DNA of 64,000 nucleotides, taken from contig JACRPC010000011.1 of the NCBI GenBank assembly GCA_016214125.1, forward strand, positions 62,001 through 126,000. The letters run 5' to 3'. The notes under the pieces were generated by a model. The model had not been told where the DNA came from and made no database searches. It saw nothing but the letters and a program-made list of their open reading frames with translations. A program made the position numbers and the translations under genes. Origin of the DNA: Rhodospirillales bacterium. Lineage in GTDB: Bacteria > Pseudomonadota > Alphaproteobacteria > Rhodospirillales > WMHbin7. Every line of letters starts with the position of its first letter. Position 1 is the stretch's first letter. Of this stretch, positions 45,417 to 52,926 are shown one piece after another.

Positions 45417-46916
45417 TTACGAATGTTCGCCCATGCGGATGGCGTTGCCGACCAACTGATGGACGCTCACCACCATGCCCATGTCGTAGCCGTAATAGGG
45501 CAAGACCTTGGTGAACTGGCTTTTGCAGATGGCGCACATGGCGGCCAGATGGGTGACGCCGTGGCTTTCCACCACCTGCTTCAAGGCTTCGACGCGCGGC
45601 TTGGCGCCCTTGACGCGCAGATCGAGCAATTCGTCGGTCAACAGCCCGCCGCCGCCACCGCAACAGAAGGTGCGCTCGTGGGTGGTGTCGGGATGCATGT
45701 CGACGAATTTCGGGCAGGCGGCCTTGAGGATGTCGCGCGGATAGACGAATTGGCTGCCGGGCTCGGGGCCCATGCGGGTGGCGCGGGCGATGTTGCAGGA
45801 ATCGTGCACCGTCACCACCTTGTCGGCGTTGGCGTCGCGATCGAGGCGAATGGCGCCCGAACGGATGAAGCCGCGCGTCAGCTCCATGATGTGCTGCGGC
45901 ACCGGATAGCGCGGATCGAGGAAATCGAAGGGGCCGGCCAGCGTGTTCAAGAAGGCGTAGGCCACCCGCCAGGCATGGCCGCATTCACCAAAGACGATAC
46001 GCTTGACCTTCAAATCCAACGCGGCCTTGCGGATGCGTAGCGCGATCTTGCGCATCTGCTCGTAGCTGCCGATGAACATGCCGAAATTGCCGGCCTCGGA
46101 GGCGTAGGAGGACAGCGTCCAAGAGAGCCCGGCCTGGTGGAAAACCTTGGCGTAGCCGATCAAGCCATCGACATGCGGCTCGGCGAAGAAATCGGCCGAA
46201 GGGGTGACCAGCAGCACCTCGGCGCCCTCGACATCGAGCGGGAATTTGACGTCTTGGCCCGAGGCCTCCTTGACGTCTTCTTCCAGGCCCAAAAGCGTGT
46301 CTTCCAAGGCCGGCTGCGGCAGGCCAAGATTGTTGCCGATCTTGTGGACCTTGGCGATGATCTCGTTCGAATATTTCTGCCCGATGCCGATCGAATCCAT
46401 GATCTCGCGCGCCGCCATCGAGATTTCGGCGGTGTCGATGCCGTAGGGGCAAAAGACGGCGCAGCGCCGGCATTGCGAACATTGATGGAAATAGGAATAC
46501 CATTGATCGAGCCGCTCGCGGGTGAGCGGGGCCGCGCCCACCAGGCCGCCGAAAACTTTACCGGCCAGCGTGAAATGGCGGCGATAGACGTCGCGCAGCA
46601 GATCCTGGCGGGCCACCGGCATGTTGCGCGGATCGCCGGTGCCCAGGAAGAAATGGCACTTGTCGGCGCAGGCGCCGCATTTGACGCAGATGTCGAGATA
46701 GACCCTAAGCGAGCGGTACTTGCCTAACAGTTCGCCCAGCTTGGCGATGGCGCGCGCCTCCCAGTCGGGCAGCAATTCGCCCGGAAAGCCCAAGGGCTCC
46801 TGGTGCGCCTTGGCCGCCACATAGGGCTTCGAGGCCGCCATGGCGCCCGGATCGATCGCCGGCACGGTGGGAAGAGCGTCGAGCGTGGGGGCTTCGATCT
46901 TGGGGCCGGCCGCCAT
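45417..46916 (-). CDS. dsrK: DsrK, HdrD-like iron-sulfur subunit
   Basis: 499 residues; the ATG shares one base with the dsrM stop (TGATG). Two ferredoxin motifs, CVKCGACADKCHFFLGTGDP and CSQCRRCAVFCPYGID, precede a CCG-type catalytic region with GECGHAW, VHDSCNIAR and FCCGGGGGLLTD, the site of the special [4Fe-4S] cluster in heterodisulfide-reductase-like proteins. It is the cytoplasmic face of DsrMKJOP and is thought to act on the DsrC disulfide/trisulfide. Confidence 0.95.
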   Translation of the reverse strand: MAAGPKIEAPTLDALPTVPAIDPGAMAASKPYVAAKAHQEPLGFPGELLPDWEARAIAKLGELLGKYRSLRVYLDICVKCGACADKCHFFLGTGDPRNMPVARQDLLRDVYRRHFTLAGKVFGGLVGAAPLTRERLDQWYSYFHQCSQCRRCAVFCPYGIDTAEISMAAREIMDSIGIGQKYSNEIIAKVHKIGNNLGLPQPALEDTLLGLEEDVKEASGQDVKFPLDVEGAEVLLVTPSADFFAEPHVDGLIGYAKVFHQAGLSWTLSSYASEAGNFGMFIGSYEQMRKIALRIRKAALDLKVKRIVFGECGHAWRVAYAFLNTLAGPFDFLDPRYPVPQHIMELTRGFIRSGAIRLDRDANADKVVTVHDSCNIARATRMGPEPGSQFVYPRDILKAACPKFVDMHPDTTHERTFCCGGGGGLLTDELLDLRVKGAKPRVEALKQVVESHGVTHLAAMCAICKSQFTKVLPYYGYDMGMVVSVHQLVGNAIRMGEHS

Positions 46917-47656
46917 CAGCTCTTCTCCTCGAGCTTGGCCGCCCAGGGCGCCAGATGGCGGGCCTCGCGCGGGTTGTCGGCCTGGTGGCGGGTGGGGCTG
47001 AAGAAGATTCCCGGCAGATGCAGAAGCTTCGAGAAGGGAAAGAGGATCATCAGGGCCGCCACCGCCGCCAGATGCAAAAGAAGCGGCGGGTCGATCGGCA
47101 GCGGCCGTATCTGAAACATCAGCAGGCCGCGGAAGAAGGCCTTCACCATCACGACATCGACGCGGGCCATCGCCGACATGCCGAAGCCGGAAATCCCGAT
47201 GCCGATCAGCAGCAGCAGCATCAAGAGATCGGAGGGCGCGGTGACGAAGCGCACCCGGTCGATCACCAGCCGTCGCGCCAGCAGCATCAAGAGCCCCCCC
47301 AGCATGGCCAGCCCGCCATAGATGCCGAAGGGCTGGGCCAGCGCCACCGGCTCCCAGACCGGGTCCTGGAAATAACGGAGATGGCGGACCAGCGCCAGGG
47401 CCAGGCCGGCATGGAACAGCGCCGCCATGATCCACAGCCAACGGCTCGAGAAGAACAGGCTCTCGAACAGCACGACCTCGCGCGCCACCCGCAGGGCGGC
47501 GCCGGGCGCGCTCACCGGCGCCGGGGTGACGGCGATCTTCAGGGGCGAGGGCGTTCGCCAATACTGGCCGATCTTCCAGGCCAAGCCGCCCAGGAAGATC
47601 GCGGTCGCCGCGTAGAACAGCACCGCATAGAAGGTCGATACGCCGGATATGGCCAT
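46916..47656 (-). CDS. dsrM: DsrM, membrane cytochrome b subunit
   Basis: 246 residues; AGGGG 5 nt upstream of the ATG. Five to six membrane helices with His residues in ALFHAGLALALVRH and LLLHLAAVAALMILFPFSKLLH, as expected for a NarI-like dihaem b protein. It binds the DsrK subunit and reacts with the quinone pool. Coupled to dsrK by a 1-bp overlap and 26 nt behind dsrC. Confidence 0.92.
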   Translation of the reverse strand: MAISGVSTFYAVLFYAATAIFLGGLAWKIGQYWRTPSPLKIAVTPAPVSAPGAALRVAREVVLFESLFFSSRWLWIMAALFHAGLALALVRHLRYFQDPVWEPVALAQPFGIYGGLAMLGGLLMLLARRLVIDRVRFVTAPSDLLMLLLLIGIGISGFGMSAMARVDVVMVKAFFRGLLMFQIRPLPIDPPLLLHLAAVAALMILFPFSKLLHLPGIFFSPTRHQADNPREARHLAPWAAKLEEKS

Positions 47657-47682
47657 GATCGCCCCTGTGGGCCCGTCTCCCT

Positions 47683-48015
47683 TCAGACGCAGCCGGTGGG
47701 CTTGGGCAGACCGGCGATCTTGCAGGCCTGCTTGGCGGGACCATAGGGGAACAGCTCGTAGAGATATTTGTTGCTGCCCTTCTCCGCCCCCAGCTTCTTC
47801 GAAATCGCCTTGGTCAGCACCCGGATTGCCGGGGCGATCTGGTATTCGCTGTAATATTCGCGCAGGAAGTTGACCACTTCCCAATGCTCGGGGCTCATGG
47901 CGATCTGCTCGGCCTTGGCGATCTCGCCCGCCACCTCTTCCGACCACTCGTTGATGTTGACGAGATAGCCTTCCTCGTCGGTCTCCACCGTCTTGCCGTT
48001 CGCCTGATACGCCAT
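47683..48015 (-). CDS. dsrC: DsrC, sulfur-carrier protein
   Basis: 110 residues; AAGGAGA 7 nt upstream. The flexible C-terminal arm ends CKIAGLPKPTGCV, with the two redox cysteines 11 positions apart (Cys98 and penultimate Cys109), the hallmark of true DsrC (as Cys100/Cys111 of A. vinosum). Other traits: EEGYLVNINEWSEEVA and MSPEHWEVVNFLREYY. It receives sulfur from DsrEFH, presents it to DsrAB, and is the substrate of DsrMK. Confidence 0.96.
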   Translation of the reverse strand: MAYQANGKTVETDEEGYLVNINEWSEEVAGEIAKAEQIAMSPEHWEVVNFLREYYSEYQIAPAIRVLTKAISKKLGAEKGSNKYLYELFPYGPAKQACKIAGLPKPTGCV

Positions 48016-48065
48016 GGTCTCGTCTCCTTCTCGAATGCGAATGAAAATGGTTGGGTTGGTTGGGT

Positions 48066-48374
48066 TCAGCACCAAGCCTGCACGGCCTGATGCTTGGCCG
48101 CCAGCTCCACGAAGCCGCGATAATCGACCACCGTGACGCCGGCAATCAGCCTGTCCTCGCCCAGGCCGCGCGCCTTCAAGTCGGGCCCCAGCACGTAGAG
48201 GGCGCGGGTCTTGGCCGCCTCGGCCAGCCGCTCGGCGAACCGCCCGCCCTTGAGCGCGCCATAGACGCCGTCCTCGTATAGCAGGATCGCCGCGCCGGGC
48301 AGCGAAAGGTCGAGGCAGCTCGAAAGCGCGTCGCGCTCGAAGGGCGATTTGGCAACCGTGTGCAACAGGCTCAT
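48066..48374 (-). CDS. dsrH: DsrH sulfurtransferase subunit
   Basis: 102 residues from ATG at 48374; GGGGGA lies 6 nt upstream of that start, and using it the conserved Cys falls at residue 20, as in A. vinosum DsrH (102 residues, MSILHTV start). An ATG 6 nt earlier lacks room for a ribosome binding site. Motifs: LHTVAKSPFERDAL, AILLYEDGVYGAL, LYVLGPDLKARGL, VVDYRGFVEL. TusB-like member of the DsrEFH hexamer. Confidence 0.93.
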   Translation of the reverse strand: MSLLHTVAKSPFERDALSSCLDLSLPGAAILLYEDGVYGALKGGRFAERLAEAAKTRALYVLGPDLKARGLGEDRLIAGVTVVDYRGFVELAAKHQAVQAWC

Positions 48375-48385
48375 CGTCATTCCCC

Positions 48386-48790
48386 CTAGGCGCTCAGGAT
48401 CACGTCCATCTCGCCCATCAGCTTGGCCATCTCGGCCCGGCTGAGAACGGTGACCGGCACGATCAGATCGGCTTCCGCCAGGCCGCGTTCGTCGAGCGAT
48501 TCCTGATCGACATAGAGCTTCTCGATATCGTAGCCCTCGAGCGCCCGATAGGTGTTGGAAAAGTTCTTCATGCCGATGCCGGCGGTCTCCATGCCCTTCT
48601 TCAGCTCGAAGACGCCGTCGTCGGTGAAGACCAGATGCACATCCTGATCGAAGGCGGCCGAGATCAGCACCATCTCCAGCACTTCCAGGGCGTAGACGGT
48701 GCCGTAGGGCGCCTTGCGGTTGACGTACATGAATTTCTTGACGATGCCCGATCCGCCTTCGGCCTCGTCGGTGCGATCTTCGTCCATCAT
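48386..48790 (-). CDS. dsrF: DsrF sulfurtransferase subunit
   Basis: 134 residues. KKFMYVNRKAPYGTVYALEVLEM, FTDDGVFELKKGM, IGMKNFSNTYRALEGY and KLYVDQESLDERGL follow the A. vinosum DsrF pattern. The N-terminus has about 15 extra polar residues and the C-terminal part is shorter than in that protein. The position of the Cys seen in AAFDQDVC of A. vinosum is His here. TusC-like structural member of DsrEFH. Confidence 0.92.
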   Translation of the reverse strand: MMDEDRTDEAEGGSGIVKKFMYVNRKAPYGTVYALEVLEMVLISAAFDQDVHLVFTDDGVFELKKGMETAGIGMKNFSNTYRALEGYDIEKLYVDQESLDERGLAEADLIVPVTVLSRAEMAKLMGEMDVILSA

Positions 48791-48803
48791 GGCTCCCCTC
48801 CCC

Positions 48804-49163
48804 CTAATCGCCGAAGGTGACGAGGCGGTCGGCCTGGATGCCGGCCTCGATCAATTGACCCAGTCCCGAGATGCGGAAACCGGGCGCCAGATTGTCGTTC
48901 TTGATGCCGCGCCTGAGCGCGGCGGCGACGCAGACCACCAGATCGACCTTGTGATCCTCGGCCAGCGTCGACCAGTTCTTCACCACGTTGCGGTCGTCGG
49001 TCGGCGGCTCGGCCAGCATGTTGGCGTTGTGGACGCCGTCGTAATAGAAGAAGACGCGGAAGATGGCGTGACCGGCTTCCAGCGCCGCCTTGGCGAACTG
49101 ATAGGCGGAATCCGAGGCCTGGTGGTTGAACGGCCCCTCATTGACCAGGATGGCGAACTTCAT
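48804..49163 (-). CDS. dsrE: DsrE sulfurtransferase subunit
   Basis: 119 residues. Cys78 in DLVVCVAAALRRG is at exactly the active position known for DsrE of A. vinosum. FAILVNEGPFNHQASDSAYQFAKAAL and the tail GLGQLIEAGIQADRLVTFG complete the family pattern. TusD-like catalytic subunit that hands persulfide sulfur to DsrC. Presence of DsrEFH separates sulfur oxidisers from sulfate reducers. Confidence 0.95.
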   Translation of the reverse strand: MKFAILVNEGPFNHQASDSAYQFAKAALEAGHAIFRVFFYYDGVHNANMLAEPPTDDRNVVKNWSTLAEDHKVDLVVCVAAALRRGIKNDNLAPGFRISGLGQLIEAGIQADRLVTFGD

Positions 49164-49187
49164 CCCCCTCTCCCCTTTCCCGGCGGC

Positions 49188-50258
49188 CTAGAAGCGCAAC
49201 TGCGCCGAGGCGTTGAGGCTGGCCCGCCCGCCCCGCCAATTGTCGACGTGGTATTTGGTGAAGGGCAGGCCGGTCAGCTCGAAGAAGCGCGGCCAGCCGA
49301 TGCGGTCGATCCATTCGCCCACCCGCTCCCAGGCCCGGGCGTCCTTCTGATAGGCGCGCAGGATCGACTTCACCACGGCGGCCACCTCGGGCCAGCGCGG
49401 CGCGTTGTTTTCCAGCCCGGCCGCCACCAGCTTGTGGAAGCTGGGCTGCGAGCGGGTCGAGGAATGCTTGCCGCCCACCCAGATGGCGATCTTGGTGTTG
49501 ACGGGATCGTTGATCTGCATCGGCGGGCAAGGCGGATAGCAGGCGCCGCAGCAGACGCATTTCTTCTCGTCGACCTCCAGCGTCGGCTTGCCGTTGACCA
49601 GGGCGGGGCGGATCGCCGCCACCGGGCAGCGGGCGACCACCGCCGGGCGCTCGCATTGCAGGCTCACCAGCTCGTGATTGATCTTGGGGGGCTTGGTGTG
49701 CTGGACGTTGATGGCGATGTCGCCCTGGCCGCCGCAATTGATCTGGCAGCAGCTCGTGGTGATCTTCACTCGGTTGGGCATGCGCTCGTGGGTGAACTCG
49801 TCGTGCAACTCGTCCATCAGCGCCTTGACGACGCCCGAGGCATCGGTGCCGGGGATGTCGCAATGCAGCCAGCCCTGGGTGTGGGAAATCATCGTCACCG
49901 AATTGCCGGTGCCGCCGACCGGGAAGCCGGCCTTGGTCAAAGCCTCGACCAGGGGCGCCACCTTGTCGGCCTTGGAGACCATGAACTCGATGTTCGAGCG
50001 CACGGTGAAGCGCACATAGCCCTCGGCGTAGGTGTCGGCGATCTCGCAAAGCTTGCGGATGGTGCCGACATCCATCTGGCGCTGGGTGCCGGCCTTCACC
50101 GTCCAGATCTCGTCACCCGATTGGGCAACATGGTGGAGCACGCCGGGACGCGGCCGGTCGTGCCAGGCCCAATGACCGTAGTTCTTTTTCATCAGGGGGT
50201 GCATGTAAGGGAAGGGATCGGGCACCCCGCTCTCGGTCGGGCGACGAAGTTCAGCCAT
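49188..50258 (-). CDS. dsrB: Reverse dissimilatory sulfite reductase, beta subunit
   Basis: 356 residues. MHPLMKKNYGHWAWHDRPRPGVLHHVA is the DsrB start. The sirohaem/FeS region (TTSCCQINCGGQGDIA, CERPAVVARCPVAAI) and the ferredoxin insert (KCVCCGACYPPCPPMQI) are intact. With DsrA it forms the alpha2beta2 enzyme that, in the oxidative direction, converts DsrC-bound sulfur to sulfite in the cytoplasm. Confidence 0.96.
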   Translation of the reverse strand: MAELRRPTESGVPDPFPYMHPLMKKNYGHWAWHDRPRPGVLHHVAQSGDEIWTVKAGTQRQMDVGTIRKLCEIADTYAEGYVRFTVRSNIEFMVSKADKVAPLVEALTKAGFPVGGTGNSVTMISHTQGWLHCDIPGTDASGVVKALMDELHDEFTHERMPNRVKITTSCCQINCGGQGDIAINVQHTKPPKINHELVSLQCERPAVVARCPVAAIRPALVNGKPTLEVDEKKCVCCGACYPPCPPMQINDPVNTKIAIWVGGKHSSTRSQPSFHKLVAAGLENNAPRWPEVAAVVKSILRAYQKDARAWERVGEWIDRIGWPRFFELTGLPFTKYHVDNWRGGRASLNASAQLRF

Positions 50259-50291
50259 GCAATCGGTCCTCCATGTTGCGCCTGCGGTCGA

Positions 50292-51542
50292 TCACTCGGC
50301 GGCGCTTTTCTTGCGGGCGTTCCACTTCTGCACCTCGGCGTCCCAGCCGTCGATGCGGACGTAGGAATTGGTGCGCGGGTGGCGGATCATGTTGGGATCA
50401 AGATCGAGCTCGATGCCTTCGAGGAAGTTGACCAGCCCGATGCGCTCGATCATCTCGCCGCAGCGCTCGTGCTCGAGCGCGTTCTCGGCGAAGAACTCGA
50501 CCACCTTCTTGGCCAGTTCGACCAGCGCCTCGTAATCCTCGTCGGTGTCAAGCTTGTGGAAGGGCACCACCACGGTGCCCATCTGGTCGCCGATCTTCAA
50601 GGTGCGCTTGCCGCCGACCAGGATGGCCGCGCCGCGTTCCTTGCCGGGCTTCAGGGCCTTGGTGAGCACGTTGATGCAATGCATGCAGCGCACGCAGCTC
50701 TTGTTGTCGACGTCCAGGCTGTCGTCGTCGTTGAGCGACAAGGCCTCGGTCGGGCACATGCGGATGACCTGATCGATCATCTGCTTGCGGCCGTTCTTCT
50801 TGACGTAGGCCTGCACCTCGGCCTGGTTGACGCGCATGTCGTCCTTCCAGGTGCCGATCACCGCCATGTCGGCGCGGTGAATGGCGTTGGCACAGTCGTT
50901 GGCGCAACCGGCGAACTTGAACTTGAACTTGTAAGGCAGCGAGGGCCGGTGCATGTCGTCCAAGAAGGCGTTGACGACGCGGCGCATCGCCTTGGCCTCG
51001 TCGAAGCAGCTTTGCTCGCAGCGCGCCGCGCCGACGCAGGAGACCGAGGTGCGCACGCCGGCGCCGGCGCCGCCCAGATCGAAGCCCATTTCGTTCAGTT
51101 CGTCGAAGGCACCCTGCACCTTCTCCGAGCTGGTGCCCTGGAACATGATGTCGCCCGACTGGCCGTGGAAGGCGATGAGGCCCGAGCCGTGGCGTTCCCA
51201 CACGTCGCACATCTGGCGCAACAGATCGGTGGTGTAGTGCATGCCGGCCGGCGGCATGACGCGCAGCGTGTGGAATTCCTTCGAGGCCGGATACTTCTCG
51301 GCCACCTCGGAGAAGCGGGGAATGACGCCGGCGCCGTAGCCGAACACGCCCACCGTGCCGCCCTTCCAATAGCCCTTGCGGGTCTCGTAGGAATGTTCGA
51401 GTTGGCCCAGAAGGTCCTTCATCATGTCGGCATAGGGCTTGTCCTCGGCCTTCGCCAGGCGCTTCAAGCCGGTGACGAAGCTGGGCCAGGGCCCGCTCTC
51501 CAACTGGTCGAGCAGCGGCGTCTTGGGCATCGCTTTGGCCAT
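50292..51542 (-). CDS. dsrA: Reverse dissimilatory sulfite reductase, alpha subunit
   Basis: 416 residues from ATG at 51542, with AAGGAGG 8 nt upstream; the longer frame would lack such a site. TPLLDQLESGPWPSFVTGLKRL is the DsrA start. Cys ligands for the coupled sirohaem-[4Fe-4S] site are in SCVGAARCEQSC and GCANDC; the ferredoxin domain shows MCPTEALSL and CVRCMHCINV. First gene of the 13-gene dsr operon. Company of dsrEFH and dsrL, and length like A. vinosum DsrA, indicate the oxidative type. Confidence 0.96.
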   Translation of the reverse strand: MAKAMPKTPLLDQLESGPWPSFVTGLKRLAKAEDKPYADMMKDLLGQLEHSYETRKGYWKGGTVGVFGYGAGVIPRFSEVAEKYPASKEFHTLRVMPPAGMHYTTDLLRQMCDVWERHGSGLIAFHGQSGDIMFQGTSSEKVQGAFDELNEMGFDLGGAGAGVRTSVSCVGAARCEQSCFDEAKAMRRVVNAFLDDMHRPSLPYKFKFKFAGCANDCANAIHRADMAVIGTWKDDMRVNQAEVQAYVKKNGRKQMIDQVIRMCPTEALSLNDDDSLDVDNKSCVRCMHCINVLTKALKPGKERGAAILVGGKRTLKIGDQMGTVVVPFHKLDTDEDYEALVELAKKVVEFFAENALEHERCGEMIERIGLVNFLEGIELDLDPNMIRHPRTNSYVRIDGWDAEVQKWNARKKSAAE

Positions 51543-51850
51543 TCGCTTTCCTCCTTGCGACACGATCCGGTTCAAGGCGCCCAGGCCTTCGCTTGGGCCG
51601 GGCCGCCTCATTTCACAGCCGACTTATGCGGAATTTTGACAGAGCTCCGCCCTGGTCGGGTTCCTCCACGCACTCTTCTTGCCGGGGTCGGCGGTCGCGA
51701 TTTCGGCCATCCGCCCCCTTGGCCTCGTACATTATTACATCATAATATAATGTCCCAAGCAAAAATCCAGCGCTTTTTTTGCCCCCCGAACTGGGCTAGC
51801 GTGACGAGGGCAAGGCGGGCCGGAAATGAAATATTTTTTTGAAATTTCAA
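51543..51850. promoter_or_regulatory. Divergent dsrA / TauD-like control region
   Basis: A 308-bp gap without a gene. Its right half is strongly A/T-rich. ACATTAT (51729-51735) and ATAATGT (51747-51753) form an inverted repeat with an 11-nt spacer. On the minus strand, AATAAT lies 16 bp after TTGGGA within the same repeat, so a dsrA promoter may overlap it, giving a leader of about 180 nt. TTTGAAATTTCAAA (51838-51851) is a perfect 14-bp palindrome that touches the ATG of the TauD-like gene. A TTGACA on the plus strand at about 51647 has no matching -10 box. Confidence 0.45.
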
Positions 51851-52714
51851 ATGATTGATGATTATCAGGCCTGGCGGGCCGCCAAGCTCGGGGCCATCCC
51901 GGCGCTTGACGATCTGCTCGTTCGGCTGGCCGATCCGGGCAACCCGACCCAAGCCGAACGAAGCGCCCTTTTGGAGCGCTGCCGGCGCTTCAACATGGCG
52001 GTCTATTGCGGCCCGGACCGGCCACTGGATAAGGCGGAACTTCGGGCGCTGGCGGCGGCGCTCGGCCTGGTCTCGCTCGACCCCAACCAACTGGCCGATG
52101 ACGACGGCATTTCCGCGCTGGCGGTCAGGGAGCATGGCTCCGGCGCTCGTTTCATCCCTTACACCAACCGGCCGATCGCCTGGCACACCGACGGCTATTA
52201 CAATCCGCCCGACCGCACGGTGCGGGGTTTGATTCTGCACTGCCTGCGCCCGGCCCTACGGGGCGGCGTCAACGCCCTTTACGATCCCGATCGCCTCTAC
52301 ATCGCGCTGCGCGACCGCGACCCCGAATGGACGGCGGCACTTGAACGGCCCGACGCCTTCACCATCCCGGCCCAGGCCGAGCCGGGCCTGGAACCCCGCC
52401 CGCCGCAACCGAGCCCGGTTTTCACCTGGGACGAAGACGGCCATCTGGCGATGCGCTACACGGCGCGCACCCGCAGCATCGCCTGGAGCGCCGATCCGGC
52501 CGTGCAACGGGCCAAGGCGGCGCTCGAGGCGATTCTGGCCGGCGATCCGCCCGGCCGCCTGGACCACCGCCTGGAGGCCGGCCAGGGCCTGATTTGCAAC
52601 AACGTCCTGCACACCCGCACCGGCTTCGAGGACGATCCCGCCAAGCCGCGTCTGATCTGGCGGGCCCGTTATTACGAGCGCGTCGGCACCAACGGCGAAA
52701 GGAAGGCCCTATGA
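51851..52714 (+). CDS. TauD/TfdA-like Fe(II)/2-oxoglutarate dioxygenase family protein
   Basis: 287 residues from ATG at 51851; TTG at 51839 is an alternative. No Shine-Dalgarno precedes the ATG, which overlaps a palindrome, so a leaderless transcript is possible. The iron facial triad appears as AWHTDGYYN (HxD) and NNVLHTRTGF (distal His), followed by Arg in RLIWRARYYER for 2-oxoglutarate. Substrate unknown. In its position beside dsrA it may act on an organosulfur compound or modify a partner of sulfur metabolism, but this is inference. The stop overlaps the next start (ATGA). Confidence 0.78.
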   Translation: MIDDYQAWRAAKLGAIPALDDLLVRLADPGNPTQAERSALLERCRRFNMAVYCGPDRPLDKAELRALAAALGLVSLDPNQLADDDGISALAVREHGSGARFIPYTNRPIAWHTDGYYNPPDRTVRGLILHCLRPALRGGVNALYDPDRLYIALRDRDPEWTAALERPDAFTIPAQAEPGLEPRPPQPSPVFTWDEDGHLAMRYTARTRSIAWSADPAVQRAKAALEAILAGDPPGRLDHRLEAGQGLICNNVLHTRTGFEDDPAKPRLIWRARYYERVGTNGERKAL

Positions 52715-52926
52715 GCGAAACCACGACCGAACTGGCCCGCCTCGCGGCGCCCTGGGGGCGCGAGCTGGTGCTGTTCCAGGTGATTCATGAAGGCGGGCTG
52801 GCGATGCTTCGCCTGCGCATCCGCGAGGGCAAGCGTTTCACCACGCTCGATCTCGATGCCGCCACTGCCGGCGACTTGGCCGCCCGCTTGGCCGCCTGGG
52901 CCGCCGCCCCGCCTTCCGACGCCTAA
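52711..52926 (+). CDS. Small conserved-looking protein, partner of the TauD-like gene
   Basis: 71 residues, coupled to the TauD-like gene by an ATGA overlap. Compact alpha/beta sequence: WGRELVLFQVIHEGGLAMLRLRIREGKRFTTLDL, then a helix AATAGDLAARLAAWAAA. No Cys, membrane segment or known motif. The strand-rich middle may form a small barrel or add a subunit to the dioxygenase. It ends 4 bp inside the convergent CbiX gene. Function not recognised. Confidence 0.65.
   Translation: MSETTTELARLAAPWGRELVLFQVIHEGGLAMLRLRIREGKRFTTLDLDAATAGDLAARLAAWAAAPPSDA

Noticed and set aside
43509-46040. Open frame of about 840 codons opposite dsrL and dsrK
   Set aside because: Antisense shadow of genes with complete cofactor motifs; no ribosome binding site or recognisable family.
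48066-49163. TusBCD for tRNA thiolation instead of DsrEFH
   Set aside because: The three genes are inside the dsr operon and DsrE Cys78 and DsrH Cys20 fall at the A. vinosum positions; no tusE/mnmA context.
39830-51542. Dissimilatory sulfate reduction (reductive Dsr)
   Set aside because: dsrEFH and dsrL are present and dsrD, sat and apr genes are not seen, so the oxidative pathway is the better reading.
48714-51842. Open frame of about 1040 codons on the plus strand opposite dsrA-dsrF
   Set aside because: It is antisense to six clear dsr genes, has low-complexity His/Ala/Gly/Leu-rich translation and no domain; long antisense frames are expected at this GC content.
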